A program made the translations under genes and the position numbers. The notes beneath the pieces are model-generated. The model was not told where the DNA came from and made no database searches. It saw nothing but the letters and a program-made list of their open reading frames with translations. Positions 18,407 through 27,475 of a stretch of DNA of 64,000 nucleotides are shown here, in pieces. Source of the stretch: Cellulomonas chengniuliangii (GTDB lineage: Bacteria > Actinomycetota > Actinomycetes > Actinomycetales > Cellulomonadaceae); the NCBI RefSeq assembly GCF_024508335.1, contig NZ_CP101988.1, forward strand, positions 2,356,001 to 2,420,000, written 5' to 3'. The number at the start of each line of letters is the position of its first letter. Positions within the stretch are counted from its first letter, which is position 1.

Positions 18407-19038
18407 TGGCCCAGGGCGCGGACGATCACCGGGACGAGGGCACGGAACGCCTGCCCGCGGTGGCTGATCGCGTTCTTCTCCTGCGGGGACAGCTCGGCGC
18501 ACGACCGGGTCTCGCCCTCGGGCACGAGCACGGGGTCGTAGCCGAACCCGCCGTCCCCGCGCGGCGCGGTGGCCAGCGACCCCACCAGGTGGCCCATCTC
18601 GACGTGCTCGAAGCCGTCGGGCGTCACCAGCGCGGCAGCACAGGTGAAGCGGGCTCCCCGGTGCTCGGGGGCGATGTCGGACAGCTGGGCGAGCAGCAGG
18701 TCGAGGTTGGCGCGGTCGTCGCCATGCCGCCCGGCCCACCGCGCGGAGAAGATCCCCGGGGCGCCGCCCAGCACGTCCACGGACAGCCCGGAGTCGTCGG
18801 CCACGGCGGGCAGCCCGGTGAAGGCCGCGAGGGCACGGGCCTTGAGCAGCGCGTTCTCCGCGAAGGTGACCCCGTCCTCGACGGGCTCGGGCGCCTCCAC
18901 GTCGCGCGCGCCGACCACGGCCGCCGGGTCCAGCCCGGGGAGCACGGGTGCCAGGATCGACCGCAGCTCGCCGATCTTGTGCGCGTTGTGGGTCGCCAGG
19001 ACCAGGCGCGGCGGCACAGCGCTCGGCACAGCGCTCAC
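18403..19038 (-). CDS. rdgB: Non-canonical purine NTP pyrophosphatase (RdgB/HAM1)
   Basis: This 211-residue enzyme hydrolyses ITP, dITP and XTP to monophosphates, keeping deaminated purines out of nucleic acids. Signature motifs are [14 protein letters not shown] at the N-terminus, the catalytic region [33 protein letters not shown], the FxxDPV-like [13 protein letters not shown], and the terminal [11 protein letters not shown]. The start is GTG 19038, overlapping the rph stop by GTGA. Its own stop overlaps the ABC-F start. The rph-rdgB pairing is widely conserved. Confidence 0.95.
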
Positions 19039-19853
19039 GCGCCGGCGCCCAACGACGGGGCGGCTGCGGGCGACGGCGCCGCCAGCGCGGCGGCCTGCAG
19101 CGCGCTCAACTCGCTGGCGCCCGCCACGGCGAGGTCCAGCAGGGCGTCGAGCTCGGCACGGTCGAACGGCGCCTGCTCGGCGGTGCCCTGCACCTCGACG
19201 AACTTGCCGGAGCCGGTCACCACGACGTTCATGTCCGTCTCGGCGCGGACGTCCTCGACGTACGGCAGGTCGAGCACCGGCACACCGTCCACGATGCCGA
19301 CGCTGACCGCGGACACCGAGTCCCTCAGCACGGTCTTCCTGCGGTCGATCGCCCCGCGCTCGACGCCCCACGCGACCGCGTCGGCCAGTGCCACGTAGGC
19401 GCCGGTGATGGACGCCGTGCGGGTGCCGCCGTCGGCCTGCAGCACGTCGCAGTCCAGCACGATCGTGTTCTCGCCCAGGGCCGAGACGTCGATGATGGCG
19501 CGCAGCGACCTGCCGATGAGCCGGGAGATCTCGTGGGTGCGACCGCCCACCTTGCCGCGGACCGACTCGCGGTCGGAGCGGGTGCTCGTGGCGCGCGGGA
19601 GCATCGCGTACTCGGCCGTGACCCAGCCCTGGCCCGAGCCCTTGCGCCAGCGCGGCACGCCCTCGGTGAACGAGGCGACGCAGAGCACCTTGGTACCGCC
19701 GAACTCGACGAGCACGCTGCCCTCGCCGCTGTCGAGGTAGCGGCGGGTCAGGGTCACCGGCCGGAGCTGGTCCCGGCGGCGGCCGTCGGCCCGCAGCCAG
19801 ACGCCCGGCTCTGCCGCGTTCGAGGGCTGGGGGGTCGAGGTAGCAGAAGTCAT
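19035..19853 (-). CDS. rph: Ribonuclease PH
   Basis: This 272-residue phosphorolytic exonuclease trims the 3' ends of tRNA precursors. Typical motifs are [20 protein letters not shown], the early substrate loop [42 protein letters not shown] (its arginines bind RNA and phosphate), [26 protein letters not shown] and [18 protein letters not shown]. Only an Ala/Ser-rich N-terminal lead and C-terminal tail are added. It sits in the middle of the clpS-to-ABC-F operon, 42 nt after the MBL gene and overlapping rdgB by 4 nt. Confidence 0.97.
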   Translation of the reverse strand: MTSATSTPQPSNAAEPGVWLRADGRRRDQLRPVTLTRRYLDSGEGSVLVEFGGTKVLCVASFTEGVPRWRKGSGQGWVTAEYAMLPRATSTRSDRESVRGKVGGRTHEISRLIGRSLRAIIDVSALGENTIVLDCDVLQADGGTRTASITGAYVALADAVAWGVERGAIDRRKTVLRDSVSAVSVGIVDGVPVLDLPYVEDVRAETDMNVVVTGSGKFVEVQGTAEQAPFDRAELDALLDLAVAGASELSALQAAALAAPSPAAAPSLGAGA

Positions 19854-19895
19854 GGCGACGAGCCTAGCCGCGCGAGCGTGCCGCGCCGACGAGCC

Positions 19896-20684
19896 TCAGA
19901 TCGTGTAGACGGCGCCGGGCCGGGCCAGGTCGATCGGGCCGTCGTACTCGCCCTCGGCCTCGGCGAGCGTGACCTGCGGGTCGTTCCAGGCCACCAGGTG
20001 CGTCAGGACGAGCCGGCCGGCCTTCCCCGCCGCCGCGGCGGCCCCCGCCCGGCGACCGGTGAGGTGCACGCCCCGGAGCGCGTCGTCGCGCCCCTCGATG
20101 TAGGCGGCCTCGGCGAGCAGCAGGTCGACGCCGTCGGCGAGCGTGGCCAGCCCGGGGCACTCGTCGGTGTCCCCGGTGTACGCGAGGGTCACGGACCGGG
20201 CCGGGTCCGCGTCGGACGGGCCGGTGACCCGCACGCCGAATGAGGGCAGCGGATGGTCGACGGCGACCGGTTCGATCGTCAGCGGGCCCACCCTCACGGG
20301 GGCCCCCGGCTGCCACGGCTCGAACATGAACTGCCCCGAGACCTCGGTGGCGGGGTCCTTGCCGGCCATCTGGGCGAGCCGCTCGACTGTGCCCTCGGGG
20401 CCGAGCAGCCGCACGGGCGGGCACGGCCCCTCCGGGCGGTACCGGCGCAGCACGTTGAGCACCACCAGGTCGGCGACGTGGTCGGAGTGCAGGTGGGATA
20501 TCCCGATGAGGTCGAGCGCGGTCGGGTCGGCGAGCGCCTGCAACGGGCCCAGGGCGCCGCTGCCCAGGTCGAGCAGAACCGTCCACGTCCGGCCGTGGGC
20601 GTCCTCGGCCTGCACCAGGTACGCCGACGCCGCGGACTCGGCGCTGGGGAACGACCCGGCGCAGCCCACCACCACGAGCCTCAC
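19896..20684 (-). CDS. Metallo-beta-lactamase-fold hydrolase
   Basis: This 262-residue protein has the MBL zinc-binding signature HLHSDH at 64-69, preceded by [13 protein letters not shown], and later D ([14 protein letters not shown]) and H (RLVLTHLV) as further ligands. The closest groups are the arylsulfatase/RNase Z-like and cyclic-phosphodiesterase-like members, often found next to murI and rph in actinobacteria. Exact substrate is unknown. It starts at GTG 20684, overlapping the murI stop by GTGA, which implies translational coupling. Confidence 0.88.
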   Translation of the reverse strand: MRLVVVGCAGSFPSAESAASAYLVQAEDAHGRTWTVLLDLGSGALGPLQALADPTALDLIGISHLHSDHVADLVVLNVLRRYRPEGPCPPVRLLGPEGTVERLAQMAGKDPATEVSGQFMFEPWQPGAPVRVGPLTIEPVAVDHPLPSFGVRVTGPSDADPARSVTLAYTGDTDECPGLATLADGVDLLLAEAAYIEGRDDALRGVHLTGRRAGAAAAAGKAGRLVLTHLVAWNDPQVTLAEAEGEYDGPIDLARPGAVYTI

Positions 20685-21514
20685 CTGAGCGCCCCTCGCG
20701 TCTCCACAGCGAGCACCTCTGGCCCGAGGAACCGGCGGGCGAGCACGTGGAAGGACGCGGGGTCGCCGGTGGCGAGGAACCGGTGCTCGGGGGGCCCGGC
20801 GGCGGGAGACCGCTCGAGGTCATGGGCCACCAGCGTGCGGTACACGTCCTTCGCGGTCTCCTCGGCGCTTGAGACGAGCGTCACCTCCTCGCCCATGACG
20901 TAGGAGATCACCCCGGTCAGCAGCGGGTAGTGCGTGCAGCCCAGCACCAGGGTGTCGACGCCCGCCGCCTTCACGGGCGCCAGGTACTCGTCGGCCACCG
21001 CGAGGATCTCGGGGCCGGACGTGACGCCCGCCTCGACGAACTCCACGAACCGCGGGCACGCCTGCGTGGTGAGCTCCACGCCCGGCGCCACGGCGAACGC
21101 GTCGTCGTAGGCGCGGGACTGCACGGTCGACTGGGTCGCGATCACGCCGATGCGGCCGGTGCGGGTGGCGGCGACGGCGCGCCGGGCGGCCGGCAGGATC
21201 ACCTCGACGACCGGCAGGCCACGCCGTTGCGTGTACCGCTCGCGGGCGTCGCGCAGCATCGCCGAGGACGCCGTGTTGCAGGCGATGACCAGCATCTTCA
21301 CGCCGGCGTCGACCAGGTCGTCCATCACCTCGAGCGCGTGGGCGCGCACCGCGGCGAGCGGCTTCGTGCCGTAGGGGGTGTTGAGGGTGTCGCCGATGTA
21401 GAGGGTCGACTCCTGCGGCAGCTGGTCGAGGATGGCCCGGGCGACGGTCAGCCCGCCCACGCCGGAGTCGAAGATCCCGATGGGAGCGTCGTTCACGGAA
21501 GGGAGCCTAGTCAT
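20681..21514 (-). CDS. murI: Glutamate racemase
   Basis: This 277-residue enzyme makes D-glutamate for peptidoglycan from L-glutamate without a cofactor. Both catalytic cysteines are present, in [11 protein letters not shown] and [10 protein letters not shown], along with [14 protein letters not shown] and [13 protein letters not shown]. The ATG at 21514 overlaps the DUF2017 stop (ATGA); an alternative GTG eight codons in (before [11 protein letters not shown]) would give a more typical N-terminus. It is part of the minus-strand operon beginning at clpS. Confidence 0.96.
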   Translation of the reverse strand: MTRLPSVNDAPIGIFDSGVGGLTVARAILDQLPQESTLYIGDTLNTPYGTKPLAAVRAHALEVMDDLVDAGVKMLVIACNTASSAMLRDARERYTQRRGLPVVEVILPAARRAVAATRTGRIGVIATQSTVQSRAYDDAFAVAPGVELTTQACPRFVEFVEAGVTSGPEILAVADEYLAPVKAAGVDTLVLGCTHYPLLTGVISYVMGEEVTLVSSAEETAKDVYRTLVAHDLERSPAAGPPEHRFLATGDPASFHVLARRFLGPEVLAVETRGALR

Positions 21515-22176
21515 GCTCCCTGCCCGTCCTTCCCAGCCCGTCCGGAGCGGCCCAGGTCGTCGAGCAGCGCCGCCATGAGCGTCTCCTGCAGCCAGCTGAG
21601 CGAGACGTACACCGCCCCGAGGTACCGGCGGACCTCGCTCTGCGGGTCGTCGTCCTCCTCGGACGGGTCGCCGTCGAGCTCGACGTACAGCGACTCGGCG
21701 TCCTCGTCGTCGTGCAGGCCCAGCCGGTCGGCGAGGACCAGCCGCAGGTCGGTGAGGGTGGCGGCGACGGACCCCCCGCGCTCGACCGGCACGACGAGCG
21801 CGTCGGCGGGCCATCCCGCGCCGGCGCCGGTGGTGAGCATGTCCCACAGCCAGGTCAGCCGCTCGACCTTGACTCGCCGCAGGTCGTCCTCGGTGAGCCG
21901 GCGGAACTCGGCGGCCACCTCCTCGTCGTCGACCGAGGCGTCCGGCAGCAGCCGCCGCACGGCGTCGTCCTCGGGCGGCTCGATCTCCTGGGTGCGCAGC
22001 GACATCCCGAGGCCCTCCACCGCGGGGTCCGCGTCCGGGGCGGCGGCCGCGCGCTCCTCGAGGCGGCCGGCGCCCAGCAGATCGGCGACGTCCGCGACGA
22101 CGGCGGCGACCACGCCCCGCTCGGTGGCGTCCAGCTCGGCGACCAGGGAGCCTCGCTCCCGCCTGAAGGCCCGCAT
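21511..22176 (-). CDS. DUF2017 family protein
   Basis: The 221-residue acidic protein begins at an ATG that shares one base with the clpS stop (TGATG). It matches the actinobacterial DUF2017 pattern: [19 protein letters not shown], a central [38 protein letters not shown] and the C-terminal [19 protein letters not shown] helix. Function is not known. The fixed position between clpS and murI suggests a role tied to one of them, perhaps protein turnover, but this is inference only. Confidence 0.88.
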   Translation of the reverse strand: MRAFRRERGSLVAELDATERGVVAAVVADVADLLGAGRLEERAAAAPDADPAVEGLGMSLRTQEIEPPEDDAVRRLLPDASVDDEEVAAEFRRLTEDDLRRVKVERLTWLWDMLTTGAGAGWPADALVVPVERGGSVAATLTDLRLVLADRLGLHDDEDAESLYVELDGDPSEEDDDPQSEVRRYLGAVYVSLSWLQETLMAALLDDLGRSGRAGKDGQGA

Positions 22177-22469
22177 CACTCGCCTCCCCGCTGCAGGGTG
22201 GCCCAGAGGCCGAAGGAGTGCATGGCCTGCACGTCCACCTCCATCTGCTCCCGGTTCCCGGTGGACACCGCGGACCGCCCCTCCTCGTGGACCTGCCGCA
22301 TGAGCTTCTCGGCCTTCGCGCGGGAGTAGCCGAAGTAGCTCTGGAAGACGTAGGTGACGTAGCTCATGAGGTTCACGGGGTCGTTCCACACGATGGTGAC
22401 CCACGCGTCCCCGAGCCGCTGGCCCGCCTCGGACTCGGCGGTCTCCTCGGGTGCGATCTGGACTGACAC
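22176..22469 (-). CDS. clpS: ATP-dependent Clp protease adaptor ClpS
   Basis: This 97-residue adaptor binds the ClpC/ClpA N-domain and delivers N-degron substrates. The conserved core is [20 protein letters not shown], holding the NDPVN substrate pocket, followed by [20 protein letters not shown] and the closing [19 protein letters not shown]. It is the first gene of a seven-gene minus-strand operon and is divergent from the nicotinate phosphoribosyltransferase gene, with 49 bp between the two starts. Confidence 0.96.
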   Translation of the reverse strand: MSVQIAPEETAESEAGQRLGDAWVTIVWNDPVNLMSYVTYVFQSYFGYSRAKAEKLMRQVHEEGRSAVSTGNREQMEVDVQAMHSFGLWATLQRGGE

Positions 22470-22518
22470 CCGATCACTGTAGGTGCGTCCGCGGACGAAC
22501 TCGTCCTACGTTGAGCCC

Positions 22519-23904
22519 ATGAGCACCCCCGAGGCCACGTCGGCCGTGACCGCCCCCCTCGCGTCCACGCCCCCTCGACCGAGCACCGCGCTGCTCACCG
22601 ACAAGTACGAGCTGACGATGCTCGAGGCGGCCCTCGGCGACGGCGCCGCGGACCGCCGCTGCGTGTTCGAGGTGTTCACGCGCCGCCTGCCGGCCGGGCG
22701 GCGGTACGGGGTGCTCGCCGGGACCGGGCGGCTGCTCGAGGCGATCGAGGACTTCCGGTTCGGCCCGGCCGAGCTGGAGTGGCTGGCGAACGAGCGCGTG
22801 GTGGACGACCGGACGCTCGAGTTCCTCGCCGGGTACCGGTTCAGCGGGTCGATCACCGGCTACGCGGAGGGCGAGGTGTTCTTCCCGCAGTCTCCGGTGC
22901 TCGTGGTCGAGGGGACGTTCGCCGAGGCGGTGCTGCTGGAGACGGTCGCGTTGTCGGTGCTCAACCACGACTCGGCGGTGGCGTCCGCTGCCTCGCGCAT
23001 GACCAGCGCGGCGGTCGACCGGCCGTGCCTGGAGATGGGCTCGCGCCGGGCCCACGAGGAGTCCGCGGTGGCGGCGGCGCGGGCGGCGGCGGTGAGCGGC
23101 TTCGCGGGCACGTCGAACCTGGAGGCGGGGCGCCGGTACGGCATCCCGACGATCGGCACGGCCGCCCACGCGTTCACGCTGCTGCACGACGACGAGGAGG
23201 CGGCGTTCGCCGCCCAGGTCGCGGCTGCTGGGCCGGGCACCACGCTGCTGGTCGACACGTACGACGTGCGCGCGGGCGTCGAGCGGGCGGTGGCCGTCGC
23301 GGGACCGGGACTGGGCGCTGTGCGCCTCGACTCGGGAGACCTGGGGGTGCTCGCGCAGGAGGTCCGGGCCCAGCTCGACTCCCTGGGGGCCCACGACACG
23401 CGGATCGTGGTGACGTCCGACCTGGACGAGTACGCGATCGCGGCGCTCGCGGCGGCGCCTGTCGACTCCTACGGCGTGGGCACCTCGGTGGTGACCGGCT
23501 CGGGGGCGCCGACCTGCGGCATGGTCTACAAGCTGGTGGCCCGGGAGGGCCGCACCGGGCAGATGGAGCCGGTGGCGAAGACGTCCCGCGCGAAGGCGGG
23601 GACGGGGGGCCGCAAGGCGGCTGCCCGCAGGCTGGGCCCGGATGGCCGGGCCGTGGAGGAGGTGCTGGTCACCGGGACGGACGAGCAGGTGTCCGCCTGG
23701 GTGTCGCAGGACGAGGCGCTGCGCGCCCTGCAGGTGCCGCTGGTGGTCGACGGCGCGGTGGACGCGCGGTGGACGGGCCCGGAAGGCCTGCGCCGGGCGG
23801 CGCGCAGGCACCGGGCCTCCCGTGACGAGCTGCCACGGGGGGCCCGGCGCCTGTCCGCGGACGAGGCCGCGGTACCGACGGTGACGCTGCACCTGGCCGG
23901 CTGA
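22519..23904 (+). CDS. pncB: Nicotinate phosphoribosyltransferase
   Basis: The 461-residue enzyme converts nicotinate, PRPP and ATP to nicotinate mononucleotide in NAD salvage. Motifs visible are LLTDKYELTMLEAAL at the N-terminus, FEVFTRRLPAGRRYGVLAG, LEMGSRRAHEESA, the active-site GFAGTSNLEAGRRYGIPTIGTAAHAF, LLVDTYDV, AVRLDSGDLG and SYGVGTSVVTG. Start ATG 22519; an earlier in-frame start lacks a ribosome site. It is convergent with a small membrane-protein gene and divergent from clpS. Confidence 0.95.
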   Translation: MSTPEATSAVTAPLASTPPRPSTALLTDKYELTMLEAALGDGAADRRCVFEVFTRRLPAGRRYGVLAGTGRLLEAIEDFRFGPAELEWLANERVVDDRTLEFLAGYRFSGSITGYAEGEVFFPQSPVLVVEGTFAEAVLLETVALSVLNHDSAVASAASRMTSAAVDRPCLEMGSRRAHEESAVAAARAAAVSGFAGTSNLEAGRRYGIPTIGTAAHAFTLLHDDEEAAFAAQVAAAGPGTTLLVDTYDVRAGVERAVAVAGPGLGAVRLDSGDLGVLAQEVRAQLDSLGAHDTRIVVTSDLDEYAIAALAAAPVDSYGVGTSVVTGSGAPTCGMVYKLVAREGRTGQMEPVAKTSRAKAGTGGRKAAARRLGPDGRAVEEVLVTGTDEQVSAWVSQDEALRALQVPLVVDGAVDARWTGPEGLRRAARRHRASRDELPRGARRLSADEAAVPTVTLHLAG

Positions 23905-23948
23905 GTCGTGCAGGGGGCTGCGCTCAGGCCGTCAGGCACAGCGCATCG

Positions 23949-24107
23949 TTAGACCCTTGCGCCGCGACCACGCCCCACGAGCCCGAGGATCAGGCTCACG
24001 ACGAGGACGATGACGCCGATCCAGATGAGGAACTGCCCGATGTTCGTGGCGACGCCCAGGATGACCAGGACGGCGCCGACGATGATGAGGAGGAGCCAGG
24101 ACGGCAT
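23949..24107 (-). CDS. Tiny two-helix membrane protein
   Basis: A 52-residue protein starts at an ATG with AAGGG 8 nt upstream. Almost all of it is hydrophobic: WLLLIIVGAVLVILGVA and FLIWIGVIVLVVSLILGLVG form two membrane helices, followed by a short basic tail RGRGARV. It resembles the short actinobacterial DUF6131-type membrane proteins. Function unknown. Base composition is less GC-rich than its neighbours, as expected for Ile/Val/Leu codons. Confidence 0.7.
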   Translation of the reverse strand: MPSWLLLIIVGAVLVILGVATNIGQFLIWIGVIVLVVSLILGLVGRGRGARV

Positions 24108-24135
24108 TGTGCACACCCTTTCGCTGTTCTCTGTT

Positions 24136-24161
24136 CCGACTCCCGGGGGATCCGGAGTCGG
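24136..24161. other. Hairpin in the 24108-24350 intergenic interval
   Basis: An 8-bp inverted repeat (CCGACTCC 24136-24143 with GGAGTCGG 24154-24161) lies upstream of the small membrane-protein gene and downstream of the helicase gene. It could be a 5' UTR structure or terminator; nothing else coding is visible in this 243-bp gap. Confidence 0.4.
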
Positions 24162-24350
24162 TGGCACGCCAAGAAGGCTGGCACCCCGGCGCCGATTCAG
24201 CATCCTGAGCACAAGAGTTGCGAAACGGGCGAGGTTTGCTAAGTGGTCACGCGTCCAGCGCGCTGACCTGCAGAAACGCAAGTCAAGGGCGTGTCCATAC
24301 TCTGAGACGCATCCGAGACGCGTGGGGCCGCCGCGGCCCGCGCCCAGCGG

Positions 24351-26177
24351 TCAGCGCTTGCCGACGAACCAGTTCCGCAGCAGGTCGATGCGCGCCGCGA
24401 GCTGCGCGGGGTCCGCCAGGGCGACCTCCGGGCCACCGCACCGGCGCCGCAGCTCGGTGTGCACCGTGCCGTGCGGCTGGCCGCTGCGACGGGCCCAGGC
24501 GCCGACGAGCTGGGCCAGCTCCTTGCGCAGCTCGGCCTGCCGGCGGTGGTCCATCTCGGCGAGCTGGTCGGCCTGCTCCTGCGCCGACCTCTTCCGCCGG
24601 CGCCCGCTCTGCTGCTCGGCCTGGCGCTGCTTGAGCAGCGTGGTCACCTGGTCCGCGTCGAGCAGCCCGGGCAGCCCCAGGAAGTCCAACTCCTCCTCGG
24701 AGCCGACGTCCGCGCCCGTGCCGAACTCGCCGCCGTCGAAGAGCACCCGGTCGAAGGACGCCTGGGCCTCGAGCGCCTCGAAGGAGCCCACCAGGCCGTC
24801 CGGGCCGACCGCGTCCGGGCCGTTGCGCTCGGCGTTCGCCTCCGCGAGCAGCGCGTCCTCGGGCGAGAACACGTCGCCCTGCTCCTCCGCGGTGAGCGGG
24901 CGGTCGAGGGCGTGGTCCCGCTCCTCCTCCAGCGCGTTCGCCAGCGCGAGCAGCTGCGGGACGCTCGGCAGGAACACCGACGCCGTCTCGCCGCGCCGCC
25001 TGGCCCGCACGAACCGGCCCACGGCCTGCGCGAAGAACAGCGGCGTCGAGGTGCTCGTCGCGTAGACGCCCACCGCGAGCCGCGGCACGTCCACGCCTTC
25101 GGAGACCATGCGCACCGCGACGAGCCAGCGCGAGTCCGACGCGGAGAACTCGTCGATCCGGTCGCTCGCGCCGTCGTCGTCCGAGAGGACCACCGTGGGC
25201 GACTTCCCCGTGATCCGGGCCAGGTGGCCCGCGTACGCCCGCGCGTCGTTCTGGTCGGTGGCGATGACCATCGCCCCGGCGTCGGGCACCGAGCGGCGCA
25301 CCTCGCTGAGCCTGCGGTCCGCCGCGGCGAGCACCGACGGGATCCACTCCCCGTTCGGGTCCAGCGCGGTGCGCCACGCCTGCGCGGTGAGGTCCTTGGT
25401 GAGCGGCTCCCCCAGTCGCGCGCTGACCTCGTCGCCGGCCTTCGTGCGCCAACGCATCGACCCGCTGTAGGAGAGGAAGATCACTGGGCGCACAACGTGG
25501 TCGCGCAGCGCCTGGCCGTACCCGTAGGCGTAGTCCGACATGCTGCGCCGGATCCCGTCAGGCCCGCGCTCGTAGGTGACGAACGGGATCGCCGCGGTGT
25601 CTGACCGGAACGGCGTGCCGGTCAGGCCCAGCCGCCGGGTGGCCCCCTCGAATGCCTCGTGGACCGCGTCGCCCCAGGACAGCGCGTCGCCGCCGTGGTG
25701 GATCTCGTCCAGGATCACCAGGGTGGGCGCCGCGGCGGTCCGTGCCGCGTGCAACGCCGGCTTGCTGGCGACCTGGGCGTAGGTCAGCGCCACCCCGTCG
25801 AACCCGTGGCCGTGGCGGCCCTGGGCGTTGGTGAAGTTGGGGTCGATCTTGATGCCGACCCGCGCGGCGGCGTCGGCCCACTGCCTCTTCAGGTGCTCGG
25901 TGGGCGCCACGACGGTGACGCGGCGCACCACGCCGGCCTCGAGCAGCTCCGTGGCCACCCGCAGCGCGAACGTCGTCTTGCCGGCGCCTGGCGTCGCGAC
26001 CGCCAGGAAGTCTCGAGGGTTCCGGACGCGGTACAGCTCGAGCGCCTCGGCCTGCCAGGCGCGCAACTTCCCCGCCGTGCCCCACGGGGCACGGGCCGGG
26101 AACGCCGGCGGCAGCTGCGAGGCTGCTGACGACGACGCGTGGCTGGCGGAGGACGCTGGCTGGCGGAGCGCGCTCAC
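24351..26177 (-). CDS. Superfamily 2 DEAD/DEAH-box helicase
   Basis: The 608-residue protein starts at GTG 26177, overlapping the DUF3039 stop (GTGA). It has helicase motif I ATPGAGKTTFALRVA, Ia VVAPTEHLKRQW, II ILDEIHHGGD (DEIH box), III LGLTGTPFRSD, a second RecA domain with VATDQNDARAYA, motif V VSEGVDVPRLAVGVYAT and motif VI QAVGRFVRARR. A charged C-terminal region (about 480-608) with RRKRSAQEQADQLAEMDHRRQAELRKEL looks coiled and DNA-binding. This is the type I restriction/UvrB-like SF2 group (COG1061). The actinobacterial pairing with DUF3039 is conserved; its role is probably nucleic-acid repair or remodelling. Confidence 0.9.
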   Translation of the reverse strand: MSALRQPASSASHASSSAASQLPPAFPARAPWGTAGKLRAWQAEALELYRVRNPRDFLAVATPGAGKTTFALRVATELLEAGVVRRVTVVAPTEHLKRQWADAAARVGIKIDPNFTNAQGRHGHGFDGVALTYAQVASKPALHAARTAAAPTLVILDEIHHGGDALSWGDAVHEAFEGATRRLGLTGTPFRSDTAAIPFVTYERGPDGIRRSMSDYAYGYGQALRDHVVRPVIFLSYSGSMRWRTKAGDEVSARLGEPLTKDLTAQAWRTALDPNGEWIPSVLAAADRRLSEVRRSVPDAGAMVIATDQNDARAYAGHLARITGKSPTVVLSDDDGASDRIDEFSASDSRWLVAVRMVSEGVDVPRLAVGVYATSTSTPLFFAQAVGRFVRARRRGETASVFLPSVPQLLALANALEEERDHALDRPLTAEEQGDVFSPEDALLAEANAERNGPDAVGPDGLVGSFEALEAQASFDRVLFDGGEFGTGADVGSEEELDFLGLPGLLDADQVTTLLKQRQAEQQSGRRRKRSAQEQADQLAEMDHRRQAELRKELAQLVGAWARRSGQPHGTVHTELRRRCGGPEVALADPAQLAARIDLLRNWFVGKR

Positions 26178-26563
26178 TTCCCGCCGGAGGAGTCGCCAGA
26201 CCCCTTGCCGCGACCGAACCCGCCCCAGCGTCGGCCGCCGCCGCCACCAGACCCGCCCGAGTCGCCGTCCTGGGGCTCGCGCAGGCCCTCGTAGATCTCC
26301 TTGCACTGCGGGCACACGGGGAACTTGTTCGGGTCGCGGCCAGGCACCCAGACCTTCCCGCACAGCGCGATGACCGGGGTCCCGCTCATCGCGGAGTCGA
26401 GGATCTTCTCCTTGCGCACGTAGTGCGCGAAGCGCTCATGGTCTCCGGGCTCGACCTGCTCGGTCGTCTCCGTGCGCTCGAGCACGCTCGTGGAGGTGCC
26501 CGCGCCCGGGTCCGAGCTGAACGGGTCGTCCGGTTCGACAGGGGAAGGCTGGGGCTCGCTCAT
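26174..26563 (-). CDS. DUF3039 family protein
   Basis: The 129-residue protein has the DUF3039 core: a helix HERFAHYVRKEKILDSAMSGTPVIALCGKVWVPGRDPNKFPVCPQCKEIYEGL. Its CxxC and a further Cys (C in ALCGK, then CPQC) suggest a small zinc site. The N-terminus is acidic and disordered and the C-terminus is Gly/Ser/Arg-rich. It lies directly upstream of and overlaps the helicase start, so the two products are expected to be made together; a helicase-partner role is inference. Confidence 0.88.
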   Translation of the reverse strand: MSEPQPSPVEPDDPFSSDPGAGTSTSVLERTETTEQVEPGDHERFAHYVRKEKILDSAMSGTPVIALCGKVWVPGRDPNKFPVCPQCKEIYEGLREPQDGDSGGSGGGGGRRWGGFGRGKGSGDSSGGK

Positions 26564-26583
26564 GCCCACGAGTCTACGGCGGC

Positions 26584-26602
26584 CCACCGACCAAGTCGGT
26601 GG
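26584..26602 (-). terminator. Probable terminator of the amino-sugar operon
   Basis: An 8-bp perfect hairpin CCACCGAC-caa-GTCGGTGG sits about 80 nt downstream of nagB, before the DUF3039 gene on the same strand. Confidence 0.5.
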
Positions 26603-26680
26603 CGTCCACGCGTTCCGCCGTGTCGATCCTCGCGTCGACGGGCGCGTCAAGGGCTCCCGTCCGGGTCCCACTGAGGCGCG

Positions 26681-27475
26681 TCACAACCCTTGCCATGGCG
26701 GCTTCGCCGCGTACGCCTCGCGGTAGTAGCCCGCGAGCTGCAGCCGGCTCGCGGCGGCCTCGTCGAGCAGCACCGTCACGTGCGGGTGGTGCTGCAGCAC
26801 CGTGGCCGGCCACATCGCGCTGACGGGCCCCTCGACGAGCTGGTGGACGGCCTCCGACTTGGCGCGCCCGGCCGCCAACAGCACCAGGTGCCGGGCCTGC
26901 ATGATCGTGCCGAGCCCTTGCGTCAGGCAGTGGCGCGGCACCGCGTCGACGTCGCCGTCGAAGAACCGGGCGTTGTCCGCCCGGGTGCCGCGGGTGAGGG
27001 TCTTGAGCCGGGTGCGCGAGGCCAGCGACGAGCCAGGCTCGTTGAACGCCAGATGACCGTCGGCGCCGACGCCGAGCAGCTGCACGTCGATCCCCCCGGC
27101 GGCGACGATCGCGATCTCGTAGGCGGCGCACGCCGCGGGCACGTCCGCGGCGAGGCCGTCCGGCCCGTGCACGTCGTCCGGGTCCAGGTCGACCCGGGAG
27201 ACCAGCTCCTGGTCGATGACGTTGCGGTACCGGCGGGGGTCGTCAGCGGCCAGGCCCACGTACTCGTCGAGCAGGAACGCCTCGACCCCCGCGAAGGACA
27301 GCCCCTCCTCGCGGTGACGCCGCACGAGCTCGTCGTACACCGCGAGAGGGCTCGATCCCGTCGCCAGCCCGAGCACGGCGCGCGAGCCCAGGGCGGCACG
27401 CGCCCGCACCCGCTCCTCGACGGCGTCGGCGGCGAGCCGCGCGAGCTCGTCGGCAGCCCCGATCACGACCTCCAT
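26681..27475 (-). CDS. nagB: Glucosamine-6-phosphate deaminase
   Basis: This 264-residue enzyme converts glucosamine-6-phosphate to fructose-6-phosphate and ammonia, linking amino sugars to glycolysis. Key motifs are LGLATGSSPLAVYDEL (phosphate loop), FLLDEYVGL (catalytic Asp), and LLGVGADGHLAFNEPGSSL (catalytic His), plus LTQGLGTIMQARHLVLLAAG. The ATG shares one base with the ROK kinase stop (TGATG). It ends an operon with sugar importer, ROK kinase and ROK regulator. No nagA (deacetylase) is in the operon. Confidence 0.95.
   Translation of the reverse strand: MEVVIGAADELARLAADAVEERVRARAALGSRAVLGLATGSSPLAVYDELVRRHREEGLSFAGVEAFLLDEYVGLAADDPRRYRNVIDQELVSRVDLDPDDVHGPDGLAADVPAACAAYEIAIVAAGGIDVQLLGVGADGHLAFNEPGSSLASRTRLKTLTRGTRADNARFFDGDVDAVPRHCLTQGLGTIMQARHLVLLAAGRAKSEAVHQLVEGPVSAMWPATVLQHHPHVTVLLDEAAASRLQLAGYYREAYAAKPPWQGL

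Noticed and set aside
24108-24350. Possible small gene or sRNA in the gap
   Set aside because: Only an 8-bp hairpin and no convincing ribosome site or promoter are present.
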